Source: Hyalangium versicolor (GTDB lineage: Bacteria; Myxococcota; Myxococcia; Myxococcales; Myxococcaceae). Taken from it: a stretch of 64,000 nt of DNA. The notes under the pieces were generated by a model that saw nothing but the letters and a program-made list of their open reading frames with translations, made no database searches and was not told the origin of the DNA. Positions 1 through 8,074 of this stretch are shown piece after piece. The translations under genes and the position numbers were made by a program. The stretch lies in contig NZ_JAHXBF010000013.1 in assembly GCF_020103695.1 (NCBI RefSeq), positions 333,812 through 397,811 on the forward strand, read 5' to 3'. Position 1 is the first letter of the stretch; each line of letters starts with the position of its first letter.

Positions 1-2344
1 CCTTGTCCGGTAGCCGCTGGCCTCGCGCCATCTCCTTCACCAGCCGCTCGGTGCATTCCGCCGACAGCCGTTCCAGGGCCAGGAGCTGGAAGCGGGCAGG
101 CTGTCCCCAGGGCGGGCGGAACTCGGGGCGTGCACTGAAGACCAGGAGCCAGCTCTGGCTGCCCGCGAAATCCTCCAGGGAGCCCAGCAGCTGCAGCGTG
201 GAGGAGTCCGCCCAGTGGAGATCCTCCACCAGGACCAGCAGCGGACGCCTCAACTCCTGGTGCGCGGGAAGGGCGAGCAGCGCCGCCATCGTCTCTTCCT
301 TCTGGCGCTGCGGCGTGAGGCGCTTGTGCGGAACATCCTCGGCCACGGGCAATCCCACCAGCGCGGCCAGGAGCCCCACCTGCATGGGCGTCAGGCCCCG
401 ATCCGTGAGCCGCTGCTCCACCGCGCGGAGGTTCTCCTCGGGCGAGCGCTCCGGACGCAACCATGTCCGCTGAAGCAACTCGATGACAGGATGCAGGGCA
501 CTGGAGCTGAACTGGCTCCAGCACTGGATCCTCACCACCTGGGGATTCTCCGGCAACACGCGCTCGCGCAGCTCCTGCAGGAGCCGGGACTTGCCGATGC
601 CGGCCTCGCCGCTGACGAGCACGCAGCCCCCCCGGCCCTGACGGGCGCGCCGCCAGGCATCGAGAAGCAACCCCAGCTCACGCTCGCGGCCCACCAACGG
701 GCTCAGCTTCCCTTCTCCAGCGAGGGTGCGCTCGAAGCGGACGATGGCCACGCGCGCGCGAAGCACCCGGTGCAGCTCCAGGGTGCGTCGCCCATCGAAG
801 GCGCGAGTCCCGAGCGGCACCGTGTCGAAGGCGCGCTTCACCACGCTGTGGGTGCTGGGGCCGAGCACCACCTCATCCGGTCCGGCCTGCCGTCCCAGCC
901 AGGCGGCGATGCGCGGGGCCTCTCCCTGGATGGTGGGCGTGCTCCCTCGCAGCTCCGGGAGGATGTCGTCCAGCACCACCAGGTCCGTGTCGATACCCAC
1001 CTGCACCGCCAGCCGCCGAGATGGCCAAGGCAACGGCCTCGCCTGGAGGGCCTGGTGCACGGCCCGGGGCAGATCCAGCCCCGCGCGCACCGCGCTCTCG
1101 GAATCACCTTCCTTGATCACCGGGTAGCCAAAGCAGGCCAACACCTCATCGCCGATGCACAGGGTGATGGAGCCGCCGTGCCGCTGGATGACCTCCGAGG
1201 CCACGCGGTGGAAGGTGGCCTCCAACTCGCCGAAGTCCTCGGGATCCAACTGCCCGGCCAGCTCCGAGAGCCCCGCCAACCGGCAGGACACCAGCGTCAC
1301 CTGACGGCGCTGCGGCGCCATCGGACGTTGAGAGCCTCGGCCCGGCTGAAGGTGCTCCTCCAGCTCACGAAGCTCCTCGCGCAGCTCCTGGGCGGACAGC
1401 AGGCGCTTGGCGGGATCCTTGGCCAGCGCGACGGCCAGCAGGGACTCCAGCTCCCAGGGCAGCTCCGGGTGACGCTCGCGCAGCGGGGGCACCGGCTCCC
1501 GGGAGAGCACCTTCTCGCGCAGCTCCTCGATGAGCAAGTCCGGGTAGGGGAGATCTCCGGTGAGGAGTTCGTACAGCAGGATTCCCGCAGCCCAGATGTC
1601 CGTGCGCTCGTCCACCTGTTCACCGAGCCATTGCTCAGGCGCCATGTGAGAGGGCGTGCCGGCGCTGGGCAGGTTCTGCGGCGTGTCCATGGGACTCAGG
1701 GGCGCCAGCCATGCCAGGCCAAAGTCCAGGAGCTTCACCGCGCCCTGATGGGTCAGGAAGACATTGCTGGGCTTGAGGTCGCGGTGGACGATGTGGTGCT
1801 CGTGAGCGTGCGCCAGCCCCGCCGCCACCCCTCGCATGATCTTCAACGTGCGCCGCAGCTCCAGCTTGTGCTCGCGCGCCAGCAGCTCCGCGAGCGACTC
1901 GCCCTGCAGGCACTCCATGACCAGGAAGGGGACCGGAGGTGCACCAGGGCCGTCCCTCCACTCGGACACGTCGAAGATGCGGATGATGTTCTCGTGATCC
2001 AGCCGCGCGATGGCCCGGGCCTCTCGCAGCCCCATGCCCTCCAACTCCTCGCGCGGGAAGAGGAACTTGAGGGCCACCACCCGCTGCAGCTCCGCGTCAT
2101 GGGCGCGAAACACCTGGCCCATGGTGCCTTCGCCCAGCCGCTGGATGATCTCGAAGCGGTGGCCATCCGAGCCTCCCAGCCGCTCGCCAGGAAAGAGCCG
2201 GCGCAGCTGCATCCGCGGCCGAGCGGTCGCCACTGCCTTCAGGAAGGAGTCATCTAAATCGGACCCGTCCTCGAGCTCCCACTCCGCTTCCTCGGGGTGG
2301 TGAGCCACAGGTCCCTGGCCGTCATGCTCGCCGGTTCTTCCCAT
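1..2344 (-). CDS. Ser/Thr protein kinase fused to degenerate cyclase domain and AAA ATPase (3' end outside window)
   Basis: A cytosolic signalling protein; 781 residues are visible and the C-terminus lies beyond the left edge. The kinase domain has a Gly-rich loop (GEGTMG, ~71-76), the VALK lysine (~93), HRDLKPSN (H187) and DFG (~207-209), so it looks active. A class III cyclase-like region (~348-480) follows. It keeps GDEVLACFG, but the first metal-binding Asp of the usual FADLVGFT motif is replaced (SCRLAGLSE, ~354), so cyclase activity is doubtful. An AAA_16-type ATPase begins at a Walker A motif GEAGIGKS (~577-584) and has a hhhhEDLHWAD Walker B. This resembles myxobacterial kinase/cyclase/ATPase fusions, where TPR repeats usually follow. 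The start is the ATG at 2342-2344; an ATG just upstream is in a frame that hits a stop at once. The gene is monocistronic on its visible side. Confidence 0.85.
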   Translation of the reverse strand, partial: MGRTGEHDGQGPVAHHPEEAEWELEDGSDLDDSFLKAVATARPRMQLRRLFPGERLGGSDGHRFEIIQRLGEGTMGQVFRAHDAELQRVVALKFLFPREELEGMGLREARAIARLDHENIIRIFDVSEWRDGPGAPPVPFLVMECLQGESLAELLAREHKLELRRTLKIMRGVAAGLAHAHEHHIVHRDLKPSNVFLTHQGAVKLLDFGLAWLAPLSPMDTPQNLPSAGTPSHMAPEQWLGEQVDERTDIWAAGILLYELLTGDLPYPDLLIEELREKVLSREPVPPLRERHPELPWELESLLAVALAKDPAKRLLSAQELREELRELEEHLQPGRGSQRPMAPQRRQVTLVSCRLAGLSELAGQLDPEDFGELEATFHRVASEVIQRHGGSITLCIGDEVLACFGYPVIKEGDSESAVRAGLDLPRAVHQALQARPLPWPSRRLAVQVGIDTDLVVLDDILPELRGSTPTIQGEAPRIAAWLGRQAGPDEVVLGPSTHSVVKRAFDTVPLGTRAFDGRRTLELHRVLRARVAIVRFERTLAGEGKLSPLVGRERELGLLLDAWRRARQGRGGCVLVSGEAGIGKSRLLQELRERVLPENPQVVRIQCWSQFSSSALHPVIELLQRTWLRPERSPEENLRAVEQRLTDRGLTPMQVGLLAALVGLPVAEDVPHKRLTPQRQKEETMAALLALPAHQELRRPLLVLVEDLHWADSSTLQLLGSLEDFAGSQSWLLVFSARPEFRPPWGQPARFQLLALERLSAECTERLVKEMARGQRLPDK

Positions 2345-2494
2345 GGCATTGTCCCCCCGCCCCTTCATGCACAAGGTAGGGGCACGCAAGGAGGCGGGCA
2401 ACGCAGCCTCCCAAGCCAGTGAACATGAGCACTCCGTCGTGGAGTGCAGGGGGCCGAGCGGACAAGGGCCAGGACCGGCGAGCGCTGGCCGCGC

Positions 2495-3124
2495 TCAAGT
2501 GTCGTCGAGGCTGTCCTCTCTCAGGTGGTTCAGATCTCCCCACGTCACCAGCCGGAGCTTCTTCTCGTGGTAGTCGAACTGGTTCCAGCTCGCATTGAGC
2601 ACGGAGAAGCTCCGAGGCGTCCCCGGTGGAATGCCCAGGCTGTGCCGGAACAGGCCGCTGAGCACGCCGCCGTGGGTGACGACGACGAGGCGTGTTCCCG
2701 CGTGTCGGGTAGCAAGCTCCTCCAGGCACTCCAGGGCATGACGCAGCCGCTGCGTCACGCTCTCACCCTGAGGGACGACGAAGTCCGGTCCTCCCGCCGA
2801 GTACTCCGCGAACACCTCGGGATGGCGCTGGTTCGCCTCGTCGCGCGTGAGCCCTTCCAGGATGCCCAGGCCGCGCTCGCGCAGTCTCGAGTCCAGGAGC
2901 ACCGGGTGTCCCGTCCTCGTGGCGATGCGGCGCGCCGTCTCCTGCGCTCGCCCGAGATCGCTGCTGTAGAGCGCCTGGAAGGAGAAGCCCTTCAGCCGCG
3001 CCGCGAGGGCGTCCGCCTGGCGCAGCCCTTCCGGGCTCAGCGGACTGTCCCGATGTCCCTGCAGACGGCCCAACGTGTTCCATTCCGTCTCTCCGTGACG
3101 GAGCAGGATGAACTCGGTCTTCAT
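2495..3124 (-). CDS. Histidine phosphatase family protein (phosphoglycerate-mutase-like)
   Basis: 209 residues. The N-terminal LLRHGETEWN carries the RHG phospho-acceptor (His10), and a second catalytic histidine lies in VVVTHGGVLSG. The size and the pattern R-H-G ... SSDLGRAQETA ... ER..G ... THGG are those of the cofactor-independent GpmB/CobC/acid-phosphatase branch. The substrate (phosphoglycerate, alpha-ribazole phosphate, nucleotide or other) cannot be told from sequence. The ATG at 3124 is chosen because the RHG motif normally sits within the first ten residues; an upstream in-frame extension to 3187 looks non-coding. It is divergent from the YCII/ECF42 pair and shares a 212-bp intergenic region with it. 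Confidence 0.88.
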   Translation of the reverse strand: MKTEFILLRHGETEWNTLGRLQGHRDSPLSPEGLRQADALAARLKGFSFQALYSSDLGRAQETARRIATRTGHPVLLDSRLRERGLGILEGLTRDEANQRHPEVFAEYSAGGPDFVVPQGESVTQRLRHALECLEELATRHAGTRLVVVTHGGVLSGLFRHSLGIPPGTPRSFSVLNASWNQFDYHEKKLRLVTWGDLNHLREDSLDDT

Positions 3125-3256
3125 GCGGCGTAGCCTGACCGGGCATTTCCTCGTGGACAAGCAAGGCGTCCGAGCTGTCGGTGTCATGCTACGAACCCAA
3201 TCGTTTCAAGGACTTGCGGCTCCCTGGCGGAAAAGGCGAAAGAGCTTCGGCACCGA

Positions 3257-3283
3257 TGTCGAGAACCGTTTTTCGGCTCCGAC
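3257..3283 (+). promoter_or_regulatory. Putative ECF42-type autoregulatory promoter
   Basis: TGTCGA (3257-3262), then 17 bases, then CGAC (3280-3283), about 54 bases upstream of the DGPF gene start. As I recall it, the promoter motif reported for ECF42 sigma factors is TGTCGA in the -35 region and CGA/TC-type in the -10 region. The position fits an autoregulated promoter for the DGPF-sigma operon. The match is seen in the sequence; the assignment is inference. Confidence 0.65.
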
Positions 3284-3336
3284 TACCCGGTGAACGCGCG
3301 CTTCATGGAGGGGCGCTCGGACAAGAGGAGTCGACC

Positions 3337-3732
3337 ATGAAGTACATGCTGATCATGAACACTCCAAGCGGGGGGCCGTACCAGATCGCCCGCTGGCCGC
3401 AGCAGGACATCAAGGCCCACATTGGCTTCATGATGAACTTCGCGAAGAAGCTCACAGAGTCGGGCGAGCTCGTGGCCGCCGAGGGCCTGTCCGGTCCCGA
3501 TCAAGCCAAGCGCGTGCGCGCCGGGAAGGATGGCAAGCCCATCACCGATGGCGTCTTCCCCGAGTCGAAGGAGTTCCTCGCCGGGTTCTGGATCGTGGAT
3601 GTCGAGAGTCCCGAGCGCGCCTATCAGATCGCCGCTGAGGCCTCCGCCGCGCCAGGGCCTGGCGGAGTCCCCCTCAACATGGACATTGAAGTGCGGCAGG
3701 TGCCGAGCGGGCCGCCCATCGACACGCCCTGA
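3337..3732 (+). CDS. YCII-related DGPF-domain protein
   Basis: 131 residues. It begins MKYMLIMN and has the ferredoxin-like YCII/DGPF pattern (DGKPITDGVFPESKEFLAGFWIVDVES, with the DG.F element around 70-75, then ERAYQIAAEAS). Such small proteins accompany ECF42 sigma factors and are often their targets; their biochemical function is not settled. The start ATG at 3337 has a GAGGAG ribosome-binding site ending about 7 bases upstream; the open frame continues upstream to 3181 without support. The stop TGA overlaps the ATG of the sigma factor (TGATG at 3730-3734), so the two are translationally coupled. Confidence 0.9.
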   Translation: MKYMLIMNTPSGGPYQIARWPQQDIKAHIGFMMNFAKKLTESGELVAAEGLSGPDQAKRVRAGKDGKPITDGVFPESKEFLAGFWIVDVESPERAYQIAAEASAAPGPGGVPLNMDIEVRQVPSGPPIDTP

Positions 3733-4994
3733 TGCCTCCGCCACTGGACATCTCCACCCAGCACCTGCTGCGCGAGCTCGCGCCGCGGGTGTTGGGCGCC
3801 GTCGTCCGGCGCTTCCGGGACTTCGCCGCATCAGAGGATGCGGTTCAGGAGGCGCTCATCGCGGCGGCGACGCAGTGGCCGCGCGACGGCTTGCCCGACA
3901 ACCCGCGTGCCTGGCTGATCCACATCGCGTCGCGGCGCATCACCGATCATGTCCGCGCGGAGGCGGCTCGCCGCCACCGGGAAGAGCTGGTGGTGAGCCT
4001 GGTGCCTCCGGAGGAGCAGCTCGTCCTCTCCCTGGATGAGGAGGGCGCCATGGAGCGGGATGACACGCTGGACCTGCTCTTCATGTGTTGTCACCCCGCG
4101 CTCACGCCCGCGTCAGCGATTGCGCTCACGCTCCGGGCCATCGGCGGGTTGACGACCTTCGAGATCGCCAAGGCATTCCTGGTCCCCGAGGCGACCATGG
4201 CCCAGCGCATCAGCCGGGCGAAGCAAACCATCAAGGACTCGGGAGTCCCCTTCCAGCAGCCCACGGCCGAGGAGCGCGCCTCGCGTCTCGAGTCCGTGAT
4301 GCACGTGCTCTACCTCATCTTCAACGAGGGCTACACGGCCACCACGGGGCCGGAGCTGCAGCGCAGCGACCTGTCGGCCGAGGCCCTTCGCCTCACGCGC
4401 ATGCTCCATCGCCTCGTCTCCGACGAGACAGAGGTTGCGGGGCTCCTGGCGCTCATGCTGCTGACCGACGCGCGGCGCACCGCGAGGACCGGACCGGCCG
4501 GTGAGCTCATTCCGCTCGACCAGCAGGACCGGAGCCTGTGGGACAAGACGGCGATCACCGAGGGCGTGGCGTTGCTCACCGCGACGCTGCCTCGGGGAGC
4601 CGTGGGCCCGTATCAACTCCAAGCGGCGATCGCCGCGGTGCACGACGAAGCCCCCACCTCCGAGGACACGGACTGGGCGGAGATCCTGGGGCTCTACGGT
4701 CTGTTGCAGCGCATCTCCGACAATCCGATGGTGACGCTCAACCACGCCATCGCCACGGCGATGGTTCACGGCCCGGCCGCGGGGCTCGAGCGCCTCGATG
4801 CGCTCGCCAAGGATCCGCGCATGAAGGAGCACCATCGCCTTGATGCGGTGCGTGCGCACCTCCTGGAGCGGGCTGGAGACCGCGAGAGCGCCATCGAGCA
4901 CTACCGGCGCGCGGCAGAGCGCACCACGAGCCTCTCCGAGCGCAACTACCTTCTGATACAGGCGGCTCGGCTGGACGAGACTCGCAAGGCTTAA
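3732..4994 (+). CDS. ECF42-family RNA polymerase sigma factor with C-terminal TPR-like extension
   Basis: 420 residues, about twice the length of a minimal ECF sigma factor. Region sigma-2 is N-terminal (EDAVQEALIAAATQWP ... NPRAWLIHIASRRITDHVRAEAARR, ~35-80). Region sigma-4 follows (TTFEIAKAFLVPEATMAQRISRAKQTIK, ~140-170). The rest (~185-420) is the DUF6596/TPR-like extension typical of ECF42 (HVLYLIFNEGYTA ... EALRLTRMLHRL ... helical repeats to the end). ECF42 members lack an anti-sigma factor, and the extension is thought to control activity. It is coupled to the upstream DGPF gene by a TGATG overlap and is probably autoregulated from the promoter at 3257-3283. Confidence 0.92.
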   Translation: MPPPLDISTQHLLRELAPRVLGAVVRRFRDFAASEDAVQEALIAAATQWPRDGLPDNPRAWLIHIASRRITDHVRAEAARRHREELVVSLVPPEEQLVLSLDEEGAMERDDTLDLLFMCCHPALTPASAIALTLRAIGGLTTFEIAKAFLVPEATMAQRISRAKQTIKDSGVPFQQPTAEERASRLESVMHVLYLIFNEGYTATTGPELQRSDLSAEALRLTRMLHRLVSDETEVAGLLALMLLTDARRTARTGPAGELIPLDQQDRSLWDKTAITEGVALLTATLPRGAVGPYQLQAAIAAVHDEAPTSEDTDWAEILGLYGLLQRISDNPMVTLNHAIATAMVHGPAAGLERLDALAKDPRMKEHHRLDAVRAHLLERAGDRESAIEHYRRAAERTTSLSERNYLLIQAARLDETRKA

Positions 4995-5190
4995 AGGGTC
5001 CTGCGAGACACCCCATCCGAGACATTGCTGCTACGCGTCATCGCGTGCGTCTTTGAAAGCGCTTATGTCAGCGTGAAACAAAGACGCACAGCGTCATCAC
5101 TGCGCGCCCTGATCCATCCGCTGCGAGTGGAATCGCGTCTACGGGTTTCGAACTTTTCGCGTAGAGCGGCCCACACTGGGTGGTGGCGCT

Positions 5191-5220
5191 TTCAAAAGAA
5201 CCCTTTACTTCCGGGATAAT
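5191..5220 (+). promoter_or_regulatory. Candidate sigma-70-type promoter for the glucan-binding secreted protein
   Basis: TTCAAA (5191-5196, 4/6 match to TTGACA), an 18-base spacer, and GATAAT (5215-5220, 5/6 match to TATAAT), in a locally AT-rich stretch about 110 bases upstream of the start codon. A weak match overall. Confidence 0.3.
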
Positions 5221-5248
5221 CTTTTTTACATCTGTCTTCAAAAATATC

Positions 5249-5264
5249 AGGCACCAGTTGAGCA
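5249..5264 (+). promoter_or_regulatory. Weak sigma-54-like element
   Basis: AGGCACCAGTTGAGCA keeps the invariant GG, ten bases, GC spacing and the GGCAC core of the -24 box, but the -12 box is GAGC rather than TTGC. It lies 70 bases upstream of the start codon at 5332. It is an alternative to the sigma-70 candidate just upstream; only one is likely to be real. Confidence 0.25.
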
Positions 5265-5331
5265 GGAATGCGGTGCCTTTGACGCAACGCGAAACGCGGA
5301 CCGAAGCCTCGCCTCTCCAGGAGACAGTGAA

Positions 5332-7992
5332 ATGATCAAAAAGTTGTCGTCCATGGTTTCCGCATTGGCCGCCGCAGCGGGCCTCTGCGCGGCGGTACCG
5401 GGGACCGCGGAAGCGGTGCCGGTGTCCCAGGCCAACACCACCATCTTCGGGCCGAATGTCTATGTGTTCGACACGAGCATGCCGGCCGGGGACGTGCAGG
5501 CGAAGGCCACCGAAATCTTCACCAGCATGGAGGCCGCGGAGTTCAGCAACAACCGCTACGCGCTGCTCTTCAAGCCGGGCACGTACCCCGTCAACTTCAA
5601 CGTGGGCTTTTACACCCACGTGGGAGGTCTGGGGCAAAACCCGGACGACGTGAACATCACCGGTGGCGTGAACGTGGTGGCCAACTGGATGGCCAACGCC
5701 AACGCCACGTGCAACTTCTGGCGCAGCTTCGAGAACTTCGCCGTCACCCCGTCGAACGGCACGACGCAGATCGCCGTCTCGCAGGCCGCGCCGCTCCGCC
5801 GGCTCCACATCAAGGGCGGGCTGTGGCTGTTCCAGGTGGACTACTCGACGGGCGCGGGTGGCTGGGCCAGCGGCGGCTTCCTCGCGGACTCCGTGGTGGA
5901 TGGCCAGGTTCTCCCCGGCTCGCAGCAGCAGTGGCTGTCGCGCAACAGCAAGTGGGGCAGCTGGGCCAACGCGGTGTGGAACATGGTCTTCGTGGGCAGC
6001 GTCAACGCGCCCGCGGACAGCTTCCCGGAGCCGCCCTACACGGTGGTGAACCAGACGCCGATCATCCGTGAGAAGCCCTACCTCTACCTCACCAGCTCTG
6101 GCACGTACGCCGTCTTCGTTCCGGCTCTGCAGACGAACACCCAGGGTCCGTCCTGGGCCAACGGCTCCACGCCGGGCACGTCCGTCTCCATCGATCAGTT
6201 CTACATCGCGCAGCCGTCCACCGCGAGCGCCGCCACGATCAACGCCCAGCTGAGCGCCGGCAAGCACATCCTGTTCACGCCCGGTATCTACCAGCTCAAT
6301 GACACCCTGAAGGTCAACAACCCCAACACCATCATCCTCGGTCTCGGCAACCCCTCGCTGGTGCCCACCACCGGCCTGCCGGCCATCTCGGTGGCCGACG
6401 TGGACGGCGTCAAGATCGCGGGCCTGATCATCGAGGCCGGCGCGGTGAACTCGCCCTCCCTGCTGGAGGTCGGTCCCACGGGCAGCTCGGCCAACCACTC
6501 GTCCAACCCCACCTTCCTCTATGACTTGACGATGCGCACCGGTGGCTGGACGGCGGGCAAGAACGACGTGGGCATCAAGATCAACAGCCACAACGTCGTG
6601 GGCGACCAGCTCTGGCTGTGGCGCGCGGACCACGGCGCGGGCGCTGCGTGGAACACCAACCCCACCAAGAGCGGCCTGGTTGTCAACGGCAACAACGTCA
6701 CCATCTACGGCCTGTTCAACGAGCACCACGAGCAGTACCAGACGGTGTGGAACGGCAACGGTGGCCGCGTGTACTTCTACCAGTCCGAGATCCCCTACGA
6801 TCCGCCGAACCAGGGTTCGTACATGAATGGCTCGGTGAACGGGTACGCCTCGTACAAGGTCGCCGACACCGTCTCCACCCACGAGGCGTGGGGCCTGGGT
6901 GTGTATTCCTACTTCCGCGACGCGGTCGTGAAGCTGGAGAACGCCATCGAGGTGCCGAATGTCTCGGGCGTGAAGATCCACCACATGACCACCATCTGGC
7001 TGAACGGCCAGGCGGGCAGTGAGATCACCCACATCATCAACGGGCAGGGCGGCCGCGTGTACGCGGGCTCTCCCACCACGTCGCAGCGGCAGACCATCAC
7101 CGATTTCGTGGGCACCGGTACGCCTCCGCCGACCGACACCACCGCGCCGAGCACGCCCTCGAACCTGACGGCCACGGCCGCTTCGACGAGCCAGATCAAC
7201 CTGAGCTGGACCGGCTCCACGGACAACGTGGGCGTGACGGGCTACACCATCTATCGCAATGGCACGGCGGTCGGTTCGTCGACCACGACTTCGTACAGCG
7301 ACACGGGGCTGGCGGCCAACACGTCCTACAGCTACACGGTCAAGGCCTCGGATGCGGCGGGCAACATCTCGTCCGCCAGCAACACGGCCACCGCCACCAC
7401 GAAGGCGAACAGCACCGACACCACGGCGCCGAGCACGCCCTCGAACCTGGCGGCCACGGCCGCGTCGAGCAGCCAGATCAACCTGAGCTGGACCGGTTCC
7501 ACGGACAACGTGGGCGTGACGGGCTACATCGTCTACCGCAACGGCACGCAGGTCGGCACGCCGACGGGGACTTCGTACAGCGACACGGGGCTGACGGCCT
7601 CCACGGCCTACAGCTACACCGTCAAGGCGCGGGACGCGGCGGGTAACCTCTCGGCCGCCAGCAACACGGCCACCGCCACCACGCAGGCCAGCAGCGGCGG
7701 CGGCAGCAGCGGCACCGGCACCGAGTGGACCTACGGTGTCAGCACCGCCAGCTCCACCCAGGCGCTCTTCTGGTTCAAGCCGACGGGCTTCACGGCGCAG
7801 TACGTCATCGTGCACTACAGCACCGCGGCCACTGGCCAGCAGAACGTCACCCTGACGTACAACAGCGGCACGGGCCGCTGGGAGTACACCGCGAGCGGCA
7901 TCAGCGCGGGTGCGGCGATCACGTACTCGTTCACCTACAACAAGGCCGGCGCGCAGTACGACACGTCGACCTACACCTGGACCAAGCAGTAA
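5332..7992 (+). CDS. Secreted beta-helix protein with two FN3 domains and a CBM56-like domain
   Basis: 886 residues with a Sec signal peptide (lysines at 3-4, hydrophobic core ~8-22, AEA cleavage region ~27). Residues ~30-590 look like a right-handed parallel beta-helix of the pectate-lyase/GH55-like type (FGPNVYVFD, repeated IIGLG/GVKIAGLIIEAG rungs, many Asn). Two fibronectin type III modules (~602-690 and ~696-785) are almost identical to each other. The C-terminus (~798-886) has the W/Y pattern of CBM56, a beta-1,3-glucan-binding module. A role as an extracellular glucanase or glucan-binding protein is inferred; I could not identify catalytic carboxylates. The start ATG has AGGAG nine bases upstream. 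A hairpin terminator follows at 8017. Confidence 0.8.
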   Translation: MIKKLSSMVSALAAAAGLCAAVPGTAEAVPVSQANTTIFGPNVYVFDTSMPAGDVQAKATEIFTSMEAAEFSNNRYALLFKPGTYPVNFNVGFYTHVGGLGQNPDDVNITGGVNVVANWMANANATCNFWRSFENFAVTPSNGTTQIAVSQAAPLRRLHIKGGLWLFQVDYSTGAGGWASGGFLADSVVDGQVLPGSQQQWLSRNSKWGSWANAVWNMVFVGSVNAPADSFPEPPYTVVNQTPIIREKPYLYLTSSGTYAVFVPALQTNTQGPSWANGSTPGTSVSIDQFYIAQPSTASAATINAQLSAGKHILFTPGIYQLNDTLKVNNPNTIILGLGNPSLVPTTGLPAISVADVDGVKIAGLIIEAGAVNSPSLLEVGPTGSSANHSSNPTFLYDLTMRTGGWTAGKNDVGIKINSHNVVGDQLWLWRADHGAGAAWNTNPTKSGLVVNGNNVTIYGLFNEHHEQYQTVWNGNGGRVYFYQSEIPYDPPNQGSYMNGSVNGYASYKVADTVSTHEAWGLGVYSYFRDAVVKLENAIEVPNVSGVKIHHMTTIWLNGQAGSEITHIINGQGGRVYAGSPTTSQRQTITDFVGTGTPPPTDTTAPSTPSNLTATAASTSQINLSWTGSTDNVGVTGYTIYRNGTAVGSSTTTSYSDTGLAANTSYSYTVKASDAAGNISSASNTATATTKANSTDTTAPSTPSNLAATAASSSQINLSWTGSTDNVGVTGYIVYRNGTQVGTPTGTSYSDTGLTASTAYSYTVKARDAAGNLSAASNTATATTQASSGGGSSGTGTEWTYGVSTASSTQALFWFKPTGFTAQYVIVHYSTAATGQQNVTLTYNSGTGRWEYTASGISAGAAITYSFTYNKAGAQYDTSTYTWTKQ

Positions 7993-8016
7993 GGTCCTGA
8001 GGTAGTCGCTTCAAAT

Positions 8017-8059
8017 GCGGCCCACTTCCCCGCGCGGTCTCGCGGTGGAGGTGGGCCGC
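8017..8059. terminator. Bidirectional hairpin terminator
   Basis: A long inverted repeat: GCGGCCCAC at 8017-8025 pairs with GTGGGCCGC-type sequence ending at 8059, and further pairing CCGCG/CGCGG closes near the loop. It lies between two convergent stop codons (7992 and 8075), as expected for a shared terminator. There is no U-tract, which is common in high-GC genomes. Confidence 0.6.
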
Positions 8060-8074
8060 TTCGCTGAGAGAGGG

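Larger units (their letters stand above)
4995..5331. other. 337-bp intergenic region, no gene seen
   Basis: It lies between the ECF42 gene and the secreted glucan-binding protein, both on the plus strand. It is less GC-rich than its surroundings, especially 5190-5250, as expected for a promoter region. No convincing small ORF or RNA gene was seen. Two alternative promoter candidates in it are listed separately. Confidence 0.6.

Noticed and set aside
215..2257. 680-codon open frame on the plus strand
   Set aside because: It is antisense to the kinase/cyclase/ATPase gene and is a high-GC mirror frame with no recognisable motif; the minus strand has kinase and Walker motifs.
5068..7815. 915-codon open frame on the minus strand
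   Set aside because: Arg/Gly/Val-rich shadow of the beta-helix/FN3 gene; it lacks domains, and the plus strand has a signal peptide and ribosome-binding site.
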